This document shows, in pieces, positions 1 through 8,765 of a DNA stretch of 64,000 nt. Where the stretch lies: NCBI RefSeq assembly GCF_001602525.1, contig NZ_LSYT01000001.1, forward strand, positions 744,001 through 808,000, given 5' to 3'. Position 1 is the stretch's first letter; each line of letters begins with the position of its first letter. A program made the position numbers and the translations under genes. The notes under the pieces are model-generated. The model saw only the letters and a program-made list of their open reading frames with translations, did no database searches and was not told the DNA's origin. Origin of the DNA: Flavobacterium chilense. Lineage in GTDB: Bacteria; Bacteroidota; Bacteroidia; Flavobacteriales; Flavobacteriaceae.

Positions 1-567
1 TTTAGCATTTTTGCCTTCTTCAATATCTATGGCAGAATCGCCTGCTTTGATTACCTTAGAAGCATCTGCAATATCAAAAAGCTGCATGGCTTTGAATATC
101 ATATCAGGAAAAGGCCTTCCCTGCTCAACATCATCGGCTGTAATTAAAGCATCGTATTGAATGCCTTTTTCCCAATTTAATTTTTCTAATAATGCATGTG
201 CAACCTGGCTGTTGTAACCTGTGTTTAAAACAACTTTTACACCATCATTTTTTAGGTTTTTCATGACGTTTTCAACTCCATCAATAGGCAAAACCTTTGC
301 GGTTAAATATTCCTGATCCAGTATTTCGATAAAATATTCAAATATTTGGTCTGTTTTTTCTGTGTCGGTTATGTTGATGTATTTTAAGATGTCTTTTATA
401 GCCTGGTATTTTTCTTTTCCTGCTCCTAATGACAAAACCAGCTCCAGCGATACATCGATCCCGAATTTATTAATGGATTTATGTAACGATTTGTATACTA
501 TATTTTGCTCATTTACTGTTGTTCCTGCCATATCAAAAACAACCATTTCAATTTCATTCATTTTCAT
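1..567 (-). CDS. Phosphonatase-like HAD hydrolase (partial, C-terminus off window)
   Basis: This gene runs off the left edge; 189 codons are visible from the ATG at 567, and a second Met two codons later is a possible start. The N-terminal motif is FDMAGTT, the DxAGT form typical of phosphonoacetaldehyde hydrolase (PhnX) and its closest relatives rather than the usual HAD DxDx(T/V). A cap-domain lysine lies at residue 51 (LGAGKEKYQ), close to where PhnX carries its Schiff-base lysine, and the GRPFPDM segment has the arginine that replaces the usual HAD lysine. The expected reaction is C-P bond cleavage of phosphonoacetaldehyde or a close analogue in the cytoplasm. It lies downstream of an FAD oxidase of the type known to neighbour this family (the TIGR03351/TIGR03364 pairing). 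No PhnW transaminase is visible. The family is well supported; the exact substrate is inferred. Confidence 0.85.
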   Translation of the reverse strand, partial: MKMNEIEMVVFDMAGTTVNEQNIVYKSLHKSINKFGIDVSLELVLSLGAGKEKYQAIKDILKYINITDTEKTDQIFEYFIEILDQEYLTAKVLPIDGVENVMKNLKNDGVKVVLNTGYNSQVAHALLEKLNWEKGIQYDALITADDVEQGRPFPDMIFKAMQLFDIADASKVIKAGDSAIDIEEGKNAK

Positions 568-641
568 TTTGTGTGTATTTATTTTTTTGAGAACATGCAA
601 TTTTACATGTTTTGAGAATATAGGTTAGTGTAATTATTTTT

Positions 642-777
642 AACACATAGAAACATAGACTGCAATTCGTAAAAAAGACGTTTCACTCACAATAAATCGC
701 ATAGTTATCTCTGTGAAAGAAATATATTTCTTTTTAACGTTCCTTTTTATACCTAAAATCTATGTTTCTATGTGTTT
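642..777. repeat. Inverted-repeat intergenic element, copy 1
   Basis: An 18-bp perfect inverted repeat (642-659, AACACATAGAAACATAGA, and its complement at 760-777) bounds a 136-bp non-coding segment between the oxidase and the HAD hydrolase. The interior matches the reverse strand of the element at 25919-26030, including a shared GTGAAAGAAA core followed by a T-rich run. It resembles a MITE-like or REP-like dispersed repeat and appears to have inserted inside an operon. Confidence 0.8.
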
Positions 778-832
778 AATTTTTCACGCAGTAATCTTTT
801 CAATCCTTAATCTGTGACTATATTTCTTTAGC

Positions 833-1990
833 TTAAGCGTTAAAAATTTTATCGATATTGTATTTGGCGAATCCGGCGCTTCCAGTCATTCCTTTGCCAC
901 CTATTCCGGTGATGATGTGAATATTTTCATCGATTGTATGCTCAAAAATATCTTTGGTTTTGCATTGTGAGTACATCCCAAACCATCTGCTTTGAATTTC
1001 GTATGTAGGCAGATCGATTATTTTTTTGGCTTCTTCAATCATAAAATGGTCTATATCCATATTCAAATCAAATCCTAAGGAATCTATTTCTTTTGCACTA
1101 GCATATTCGTGCGAATCTCCTAAAATTACAGATCCGTCTAAAGCTTGTTTGAATAAGATGTGAACGCCGTACTTTTTCTCAAAACTTTCCGGGTTTTCTT
1201 TTGCTTTTATAGCAGCGTACGATTTACATTCTTCAAAAGATTCGTATCTTCTAATTGTTAATCCGGTTAAAATAGAACCGTCCAGCTTGTAATTTTGCTG
1301 TGGTTTGGTTTGCAGCATCTGAAGTTTAGAAACAATCAGATCGCTGTTATTATAAATTTCCGGGTATAAAATCTTGAAATCACTTCCGTTACAAATAATG
1401 ATTTTCGAAGCTTTGTATTCCAAACCTGCCGAAGTTGTTGCGATTACTTCACTAAATCTGTCTTCGGTATGAACAACGGTTGTATTCATGAATAAATCAA
1501 GACCTAAATTGGCGGTCATGTATTGATGTAACTTATGAATCATGGTCGAAGGTTCTACTGTAACTTCCTGTGGAAAAAATAATCCTCCTGTACAATAATC
1601 AGATCGCAAACCATTGTATTTTGCCAGGCATTGTTCTTTGGTCAGCAAATTAGATTCGTAATCGTTTGCTATATTAATCTCGTGAAGTTCTTCTATCAAT
1701 TGCATTTCTTCTTCGTTTGATGCCAGATAAACGGTTCCGTTTTGGCGAATGCTGATATCAAACTGCGATTGAATATCTTTATAAATCTTTAAGCTTTCTT
1801 TACCGAAATTCTGCCATTTTCTGTCCATTCCTGATGGTACAACCTGACCGAAATTTCGAACAGTTGCGCCTTCGGGTTTACTGTTTTTTTCTAAAATAGC
1901 TACTGACATTCCTTTTAATAAGGCATGATAGGCATGAAATGTGCCCAAAACCCCTGATCCAACTATGATTAAATCATATTTATCTTTCAT
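833..1990 (-). CDS. FAD-dependent amine oxidase of the phosphonate-associated type (TIGR03364-like)
   Basis: The protein has 385 residues. The N-terminus carries a Rossmann FAD-binding fold of the DAO family (IIVGSGVLGTFHAYHAL at about 8-24, followed by an acidic strand end LEKN), and the C-terminus has a matching glycine-rich FAD-contact segment (ITGIGGKGMTGS). Members of this clade are known to sit beside phosphonatase-like HAD enzymes and are thought to oxidatively deaminate 2-aminoethylphosphonate or N-substituted or hydroxylated forms to a phosphonoaldehyde. That fits the HAD gene downstream. It follows the permease gene with 38 bases between them, so it is probably co-transcribed. Cytoplasmic; no signal peptide. 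The oxidase family is secure; the phosphonate role rests on family and context. Confidence 0.85.
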   Translation of the reverse strand: MKDKYDLIIVGSGVLGTFHAYHALLKGMSVAILEKNSKPEGATVRNFGQVVPSGMDRKWQNFGKESLKIYKDIQSQFDISIRQNGTVYLASNEEEMQLIEELHEINIANDYESNLLTKEQCLAKYNGLRSDYCTGGLFFPQEVTVEPSTMIHKLHQYMTANLGLDLFMNTTVVHTEDRFSEVIATTSAGLEYKASKIIICNGSDFKILYPEIYNNSDLIVSKLQMLQTKPQQNYKLDGSILTGLTIRRYESFEECKSYAAIKAKENPESFEKKYGVHILFKQALDGSVILGDSHEYASAKEIDSLGFDLNMDIDHFMIEEAKKIIDLPTYEIQSRWFGMYSQCKTKDIFEHTIDENIHIITGIGGKGMTGSAGFAKYNIDKIFNA

Positions 1991-2028
1991 GTGTAATTTG
2001 TTTTTATGTATTATAATTTTTCCTTTAT

Positions 2029-3309
2029 TCAGGTGTATAAAGGAGTTGTGTTAATTTTTATGTGTTTTTTGAATTTGCGTTTAAAATAATTAAACGACAT
2101 TACAGTGGTTATAATCCCTACAAAGGATAACAAATAAATACAAGTGGTAAAAAAGCTGAGGAGGGAAATATCCTTGTCTCCAAAATTTTTAAAGAATAAG
2201 ACCAAAACGCTTCCTAAATATCCAAAAGCATCAGCGATGTAGATTAAAAATCCGGTGTTTCCGTCTATTTTATAAGTGGCAATCATTCGGTCAAAAAACA
2301 AACCGTTGAACGGAATGTAACAAATATACATACCAAATCCTGAGATGATCATCCACGGAAGTGGCGACAATAAATGCTTTTGAAATAAGAAAGTAGTTAC
2401 GCCAATAAGTACTGAACCTATAAATAATACCAAATGATAATTTTTGAAGGCTTTATAGTTATTTTTCATGCTTCCTAAAAAACCTAAAATAACCAGAACC
2501 GAGATTGCAATAGGAATTTCTGAATACATATAAATCGAAATACTCTCTTTATACCCTAATGAATCCCACAATTCTCTGGCAAAATTATCCCTGAATTCTC
2601 TCATGGCTGTAAGCATAGCATAGAATACAATAATTGCTGTTAACGGAAATGCAAACTGCCTGAACAATGACGCGCGTTCTTTTTTGCCAAGTGGTTTTCG
2701 TTTTGATCGTAAGGCTAAATCTTCGCTGTCAGGGTTTGGAATTTTCTCCAGAAATAAGGAAAATATCACCAAAGGAACAATGAAAATCAGTCCGGAAACA
2801 AAAGGCATCCAATACTCTGTACAGCCCAAAACTTTCAATACAAATACACCAACAGATTTTGCTGCTCCTGAAGAAACAATAAAACTGGAACATAAAATAA
2901 CGCCTAGTAATTCGGTTGTTTTTCTTCCTTCGATATACGAAAAAACAATTCCCCAGATCATTCCTAACGGTAATCCGTTTATGAATAGAAACAGAATATT
3001 ATAAGGCGCGGGAACTAACGCAAAACCTAATAATGCGAGTTCTGAAATGGCTATAAAACTGATTAAGTACAGGGTTCGCTTAGATGATTTTAATTCGGAT
3101 ATAATTTTGATTCCTAAAAACTTAGAAAGTGTATAACCTAAAACCTGTGCGAGAATCAATAAAATTTTATAGTCGATTCCCCAAAAAGACATATTATCGA
3201 ATGTTGCGACAGTAAAAGGTTTTCTGAAAGCATACATACAGAAATAAGTTCCAAATGCGGCTATGGAGGTTTTTAATATAAAACTGAAATTAGATGCTTT
3301 TGCAGTCAT
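2029..3309 (-). CDS. MFS-like inner-membrane permease (DUF5690 family)
   Basis: A 426-residue polytopic membrane protein with about 12 hydrophobic segments and a charged central loop (EDLALRSKRKPLGKKERAS, about 195-213) that splits the protein into two six-helix halves, as in major facilitator transporters. A MYAFRKPF motif after helix 1 resembles the YAFRK signature of organophosphate:phosphate antiporter-like MFS proteins. I assign it to the DUF5690 group from overall resemblance. It lies between the outer-membrane receptor and the oxidase on the same strand. Context suggests it moves the receptor's substrate, possibly an aminophosphonate, across the inner membrane. That substrate is inference. 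Confidence 0.7.
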   Translation of the reverse strand: MTAKASNFSFILKTSIAAFGTYFCMYAFRKPFTVATFDNMSFWGIDYKILLILAQVLGYTLSKFLGIKIISELKSSKRTLYLISFIAISELALLGFALVPAPYNILFLFINGLPLGMIWGIVFSYIEGRKTTELLGVILCSSFIVSSGAAKSVGVFVLKVLGCTEYWMPFVSGLIFIVPLVIFSLFLEKIPNPDSEDLALRSKRKPLGKKERASLFRQFAFPLTAIIVFYAMLTAMREFRDNFARELWDSLGYKESISIYMYSEIPIAISVLVILGFLGSMKNNYKAFKNYHLVLFIGSVLIGVTTFLFQKHLLSPLPWMIISGFGMYICYIPFNGLFFDRMIATYKIDGNTGFLIYIADAFGYLGSVLVLFFKNFGDKDISLLSFFTTCIYLLSFVGIITTVMSFNYFKRKFKKHIKINTTPLYT

Positions 3310-3439
3310 TTGTTTCTTAGGGTTTGAGTGATAGTTGTGGTATTTAGAGCGGTATAAAACCTATTGGATGCGGTCGTTTAAAAAAAATAAACTGTAAAAA
3401 TAAAACGGACCAACACCCAACAGGTTAACTTATAGTTGT

Positions 3440-6316
3440 CTATAGATTATATTTAAGACCAAGATTGAACTTTACTCCATAATACTCCACTTGTTTTGGT
3501 CGATTAGGTGTTTCTCCAAAATGATACATCAAAGGCTCGTTCAAGATATTATTCAGGTCACTAAAAATGGTAAAATGATTGCCTATTTTATAAGAAGCTG
3601 AGAAATCCAGTGAATTGTATTTACCATAATAAATATCATTCATATCTGTATTTTTAGCATTGGCATCAAAACTTATGGCATAAGCTCCTTTGTGATTGAA
3701 TGCTGCTCTTACGTTCAATTTTCCATTTTCATAAAACAATTGTGCATTGTATAATTCTTTTGCCTGATAGGGCGTTGACACTTTTCTTCCATCCGGATTA
3801 TTGGTGTTTTCTCCCAGTCTCATTTCAGAATTCATAAGTGTGGCATTGATCTGAGTTCCAAAATATTTCAGGAATCCCGGTAAAAAGCTGAATCTTTTTG
3901 TAATTCCAAATTCAACACCGCCAATCCATGCATTTCCTCCATTTGCAGGTGAACTGATTTCTATATTTGGGATCCCGTTAATAGTTCCCTGATACGTATC
4001 ATCAAAAATTGGATCTGTAATCGATTTATAAAATACTCCGGCGTTGATTACTCCTACTTCATCAAGGAAATATTCTCCCAGTAAATCAAAATTCCAGGAA
4101 TAAGTTGGGTTCAGATTTGGATTTCCTCCTGCATACTCTCCATCAATTGTATTTAAGGAACCTGCCGGCGAAATATCTCCAAAGTTTGGTCGTGCAAATG
4201 TTCTTGTTGTAGCAAAACGTAAGTTTAAATTCTCGATTGGAGAATACTTAATATGAAGCATTGGTAATACTGATGTGTATGTTTTGGTGTTTTCTGCATC
4301 AACGACTACATCATTTTCTACTGTTTTACCTGTAACTTGTGTGATTGTATTGGTTACTCTGACCCCTCCTAAAATGGTCCATTTATCGTTTAATAAATAA
4401 GTTGCCATTGCATAAGCAGATGAAGTGGTTTCGCCTACATTAAAGTTTCTTCCAAGACCTTTTCCTAGTTCCGGAATTTGAGAATCAACAGGGTTTAAAA
4501 CCAAGTTTCCTTTTGAGGTATTAAATAACTTCGTCATTCCGTCAGTAGACAAAACCGGACCAAATGTGTTCCCAATATTGGTTCCTGTTTCTCTTCGCAT
4601 ATAATTTGTTCCTCCAGGCTGATTGATTAAATCAGATCCATAATTGGATAAAAATGGTGTTGGAGATCCTGTCCAGCTGTAATATTCATCTCTAAAAGTG
4701 GCAATACGATCTTTATCTGTTAGTTTCGCGCCAAACTTCAATTTCAGGCTTTCATTAAAATTATGCTCGTAGTTTACTGCTGCAATAATATTGTCACGCT
4801 CTACAATACTGATTTTGTACAATTCAAGTGTAGAAAATTTCATTTTTGCCGGATCTGTTTTGAAATTTGGATCTGAGTAAAAATCAAATATTGATCTTGG
4901 ATTTTTAGGATCCAGCATTCCGCCATCTGCAACCCAATACGCTCTTGGACCTCCTGCTCCGCCATTGGCTACCGGAATCGTATTCAAATATTCTGGTTTT
5001 ACGCCTACTCCGGTTTGATTGAACTGAATTAAGAAATAACTGTTGTCTTCTGCATTTGGAATATTTCCGTATTTAAACTGATTTCTGTAAGAAGCCAGGC
5101 TCCAGTCTAAATTTCCGTTAGCCAATTGATGTTTTCCACCTAAATCGATACCAATAAACTGCGTTTTTAATTCATTGTGAATGTCCTGCTGTTCTACCGT
5201 TAAAGCGTTTGTTGCACTGCTGAATTTATCAAATCTGATACGGTGTTTATAATGCGTTTCTTCGTCAGAAAGTCCGCCATAAGTCGCTTTTAGAAAGATT
5301 TTATCCCTGGATGACGGATTAAATTCCATTGCTGCATTTAAGCCCGTTGTTTTTCTAACTCCGGTATAATCTCTTAATTCTAAACGGTAAACTCCCTGAT
5401 CACCATTTCTTCTGGCTTCATAGTTGTCTGTAGCCCAGTTTCTGTCCCAATACGTTCCATTAATAATATAACCGAACTTTCCGTTTCTGCTTTTATCACC
5501 AATAGTAAGTGATCCGCTGTAAATTCCTTTATCTGATTTTTGATTGTAGCCACTAAAAACACTCGCTTTAATTGTTTTTTTGGTTGGAGCTGTCTGTGTG
5601 GTAAAATTTACGCTTCCGCCAATGGCATCTCCGTCCATGTCTGGCGTAATAGCTTTTGTAGCCTCTACATAAGCGATTAAATCTGATGGAAAAAAGTCAA
5701 ATGCGGTAGCTCTGGAAGTTGTTTCTTCTTCGGCTGTTGGAATTCTGTTTCCGTTAATTGTTGTTGATGACCAAAAAGGCGGTAATCCACGTACCGAAAC
5801 AAAACGTCCCTCGCCCTGATCGCGTTCGATAGAAACTCCCGGCATACGCTGAACGGTTTCGGCAGCATTACGATCCGGTAATTTACCAATACCATCAGCC
5901 GCAATTACGTTTACAATGCTCATTGATTTTTTTTGCATGTTCAATGCTCTTGCTTCGCTGTTTCTTTGGCTCATGCCGCTTACTACTACTTCATTTAATT
6001 CTTTTGAATTGGTTTCTAGTTTAATGATTCCTAAATTCAACTGTTGATTTTCTTTTACTTCAACTTTAATCGTTTTTACTTCGTATCCTATATAAGAGAT
6101 TTGCAATTCAAAGCTTCCTGATCTTACATCCTGAATGGTAAAATATCCACTGAAATCAGTTGTTGCTTTTTGATTGTTTGATAATATAATAGAAGCTCCC
6201 GGCAATGGAGATTGTGAATCGGTAACTGTTCCTCTAATTGTTGCTTTTTGGGCCGTCATGTTTTCCGCAAAAAGCAAAAGAGATAAAATAAAAATTGCCT
6301 TGTAAATTGTTTTCAT
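3440..6316 (-). CDS. TonB-dependent receptor (TIGR01782-like)
   Basis: The protein has 958 residues. It has a signal peptide (1-23, ending MTAQ), then a carboxypeptidase-regulatory-like beta-sandwich (about 25-105, RGTVTDSQSPLPGASI), then a plug domain with the sequence series IGKLPDRNAAETVQRMPG and ERDQGEGRFVSVRG that typifies the TIGR01782 receptor class, then a 22-strand-type barrel ending in an aromatic-rich C-terminus. It is the first gene of the putative phosphonate-use operon, 130 bases ahead of the permease. It probably imports the operon's substrate across the outer membrane using TonB energy. Its natural ligand cannot be read from sequence. Confidence 0.9.
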   Translation of the reverse strand: MKTIYKAIFILSLLLFAENMTAQKATIRGTVTDSQSPLPGASIILSNNQKATTDFSGYFTIQDVRSGSFELQISYIGYEVKTIKVEVKENQQLNLGIIKLETNSKELNEVVVSGMSQRNSEARALNMQKKSMSIVNVIAADGIGKLPDRNAAETVQRMPGVSIERDQGEGRFVSVRGLPPFWSSTTINGNRIPTAEEETTSRATAFDFFPSDLIAYVEATKAITPDMDGDAIGGSVNFTTQTAPTKKTIKASVFSGYNQKSDKGIYSGSLTIGDKSRNGKFGYIINGTYWDRNWATDNYEARRNGDQGVYRLELRDYTGVRKTTGLNAAMEFNPSSRDKIFLKATYGGLSDEETHYKHRIRFDKFSSATNALTVEQQDIHNELKTQFIGIDLGGKHQLANGNLDWSLASYRNQFKYGNIPNAEDNSYFLIQFNQTGVGVKPEYLNTIPVANGGAGGPRAYWVADGGMLDPKNPRSIFDFYSDPNFKTDPAKMKFSTLELYKISIVERDNIIAAVNYEHNFNESLKLKFGAKLTDKDRIATFRDEYYSWTGSPTPFLSNYGSDLINQPGGTNYMRRETGTNIGNTFGPVLSTDGMTKLFNTSKGNLVLNPVDSQIPELGKGLGRNFNVGETTSSAYAMATYLLNDKWTILGGVRVTNTITQVTGKTVENDVVVDAENTKTYTSVLPMLHIKYSPIENLNLRFATTRTFARPNFGDISPAGSLNTIDGEYAGGNPNLNPTYSWNFDLLGEYFLDEVGVINAGVFYKSITDPIFDDTYQGTINGIPNIEISSPANGGNAWIGGVEFGITKRFSFLPGFLKYFGTQINATLMNSEMRLGENTNNPDGRKVSTPYQAKELYNAQLFYENGKLNVRAAFNHKGAYAISFDANAKNTDMNDIYYGKYNSLDFSASYKIGNHFTIFSDLNNILNEPLMYHFGETPNRPKQVEYYGVKFNLGLKYNL

Positions 6317-6751
6317 GGTTAGTTTGTTTACAAATATTAAATTTATTACAGCAAATTAACTATGATTTTTACAAATAGTGAAAAAATTAAAATTATGGAA
6401 TTGTTAAAGAAATGAAAACTACAGCATACTGTTTGTTAAGGATTTGTAAAAAACAAAACCTGTAATAATGCAAGAAAGCCCCATAAAGCCAGCAAATAAG
6501 AGGTAATTACTAAAACAGATGTATTTAGTATTGTATTTTTCGGGTAATTTTAGTTTTGGACAGATTATCGAAACGATCGCGACTTAACTTAATTTGTTTA
6601 CAAATAGTAAAATTTTATATTGATAGGATTGTTTAATAAACAGCTCATATGATTATTAAATAAATCAATTTTTGTCTATTTTAATGGATAATAAAAAACG
6701 CTAGACTAAATAGTCTAGCGTTTTTTATACTTCGGTCTAAAGAAAAAAAAA
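6317..6751. promoter_or_regulatory. Intergenic region upstream of the TonB receptor, with a repeated 14-bp motif
   Basis: This 435-base gap must hold the promoter for the minus-strand receptor operon and the terminator of the SusCD unit. TTTGTTTACAAATA occurs twice, at 6323-6336 and 6593-6606, each followed by a TAAA(A)TTTA-type tail. TTTGT-N2-ACAAA is itself a palindrome, so both copies could be operator half-sets. I saw no gene here. Confidence 0.4.
6693..6726. terminator. Bidirectional hairpin terminator
   Basis: A perfect inverted repeat with 16-base arms (AAAAAACGCTAGACTA / complement) and two unpaired centre bases ends in a T-run on either strand. It lies 26 bases past the stop of the minus-strand SusD gene and most likely ends that operon. 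Confidence 0.9.
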
Positions 6752-8752
6752 TTAGTTTTTACTTTCGTCATCAACGGCATCCTGCCATTTGTCCCAGACT
6801 TTTACACCAGCATTATAGCCATCATAACCAAAGTTCTGACTTAACTGACCTTTAATATTAGGCTCTATAGCAAGTCTATACGGAATTGGCCAGTAGTTAT
6901 TACGTTTATCCATTGTATAAAACTTAACACCCGGTTTAAGAGAAATACCTGCCGGATATTTGTTGTAAAGGGTATAATGTACAATACGCTGGTACCAATA
7001 ACTTCCTCCCGCCGCATCTGTTCCTGATTGTTTGTCCCAATTGGCTTTACTATAAGTATGTCCCCATTCGTCCGGTTTTCCGCTAAGAGCCAGACAGTGC
7101 GAAATACGTTTTAACTCTACATTTCTCCATTCTTCCAGATAAAGCTCTCTTCCTCTTTCTGCACAAATATCACCAATAGTTACTGTGCTATACATTTGTG
7201 AAGCTTTTGCTCTAGCTCTTACAACATTCACATCCTGGGCTGCTCCACTGTTATTACCCTGATAAAAACGTGCTTCGGCACGTAATAGATAAGTTTCGGC
7301 TAAACGATATATATACAAATGTGCACTGGCTCCCGCAGTAGCACCCTGAAAATCATTTGCTGCCGGATTCCCTTCGGCTACAACATCGTGCAAAAAGATT
7401 TTATAATGTGGAAAATCATACCAATCACGAATAGAATCTTGTGCTAACAGTTTGCCAGATGCATCCTTCATTCTAAAGCTCTGTCCAGCCCATGTAGCAC
7501 TACCACCTGCTCCGGGAGCATATTTAAGATCTTCCATATTCACCCAGTTACCCACGGTGCTGTTATGTCTAAGATCCTGTTTGTCTTCAACACCGTTCAC
7601 AACCCACATAGGATGCTGCGAATAATAAGAACCACTAATAGTACCAATACCACGCCCTATTGCTCTTTGATAATCATATTTTGCATTATAATTCGTTTTA
7701 TCAGTCAATGGAAAACGAGGTGCGGCTGTTTTACCATCAGGCGTAATTAAATTTGCATCGTTCCAGTTAGGTCCAAAAATTCTCATCGAATTAAATACTA
7801 AAAAGGACTGTGCTCCTCCATTTGGCGCAACCAGGATTGCTTCAGTATTAGCCGTGATAACTTTGTTTTCAGGTCTGTGTAAATCCCAGATCACGTTTCT
7901 GGTAATAGGCCATGCTGTAGGGTTTCCTCCCGGATCAAAAATCCCTAAAGTGTTTTGCACCAAAGAGTAACCGGATTGATTAATCAAAATATTAGCTTGT
8001 GCTTCGGCATCAGCAAATCTACCGGATGCTAAATAACACTTAATAAGTAACTGACGGCATGCTCCTTTACTCACCATACCTATATAACCAATCTTTGACT
8101 GCTCTGGCACAAATTGTACTGCTTTCTCCATATCTGCAGTAATCATTTCTATGATGGCTTCCTTTTTAGTAGAATAATAACTCTGCTTTGGAACTTCCAA
8201 AATTTTAGTAATCAATGGTATGTCTCCAAATTGATATACGAGATTTAGATAACGGTATGCTCTATGAAAATAAGCTTGTCCGATATATTTATTTTTAACT
8301 TCCTCAGATAAGGTTTTTATATTACCAATATACGTTAGTACGGTATTAGCATTTTTAATACCTGTATAGGCTTCAGTCCAGAAAAAACCAAGATAAGTCG
8401 ACTCGCCTACGTCTCTTTGAAAGGTTCCTGTAGGAACAACAGTAGCAGCATAATCAGCTATATTACTGCCTGTATCTGTTTTTCCGTATTGCGCCATGTC
8501 AGAGAAAAGATATTCTGTACCAATAGGCACACTAACACTCGCAGCATTAAAGTGAATATAATTATTACGCAATTGTTTGTCGCACAGTGCTAAAGTTGCC
8601 TGCAATCCGGCTTCGGTAGAAAATGTAGCATCAGGCTCATAAAAGGAAAGCGGGTCTGAATCGAGAAAATCTTTTGAACAGGAACCAGACAACACAGCCA
8701 ATGCCACAAAAGGTACCAGTCTTGTAATTTTATTTTTTATATATCTTTTCAT
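6752..8752 (-). CDS. SusD/RagB-family nutrient-binding lipoprotein
   Basis: The protein has 666 residues. The signal peptide ends in the lipobox SGSC at about 22-25, followed by KDFLDSDP, a typical SusD N-terminus. The body has SusD tetratricopeptide-like helices (for example YRYLNLVYQFGDIPLI and RLAETYLLRAEARF) and the C-terminal RGRELYLEEWRNVELKR helix used by RagB/SusD proteins. It is a surface lipoprotein that caps the SusC barrel encoded 13 bases upstream. It is long for the family (usually 500-600), with an extended loop region around 300-430. The nutrient is unknown because no hydrolase or protease gene lies beside it. Confidence 0.95.
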   Translation of the reverse strand: MKRYIKNKITRLVPFVALAVLSGSCSKDFLDSDPLSFYEPDATFSTEAGLQATLALCDKQLRNNYIHFNAASVSVPIGTEYLFSDMAQYGKTDTGSNIADYAATVVPTGTFQRDVGESTYLGFFWTEAYTGIKNANTVLTYIGNIKTLSEEVKNKYIGQAYFHRAYRYLNLVYQFGDIPLITKILEVPKQSYYSTKKEAIIEMITADMEKAVQFVPEQSKIGYIGMVSKGACRQLLIKCYLASGRFADAEAQANILINQSGYSLVQNTLGIFDPGGNPTAWPITRNVIWDLHRPENKVITANTEAILVAPNGGAQSFLVFNSMRIFGPNWNDANLITPDGKTAAPRFPLTDKTNYNAKYDYQRAIGRGIGTISGSYYSQHPMWVVNGVEDKQDLRHNSTVGNWVNMEDLKYAPGAGGSATWAGQSFRMKDASGKLLAQDSIRDWYDFPHYKIFLHDVVAEGNPAANDFQGATAGASAHLYIYRLAETYLLRAEARFYQGNNSGAAQDVNVVRARAKASQMYSTVTIGDICAERGRELYLEEWRNVELKRISHCLALSGKPDEWGHTYSKANWDKQSGTDAAGGSYWYQRIVHYTLYNKYPAGISLKPGVKFYTMDKRNNYWPIPYRLAIEPNIKGQLSQNFGYDGYNAGVKVWDKWQDAVDDESKN

Positions 8753-8765
8753 TGTTGAGTAATTA

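Noticed and set aside
2684..3004. 106-residue plus-strand ORF
   Set aside because: It lies wholly inside the permease gene on the other strand and has no start context or recognisable sequence; a shadow frame.
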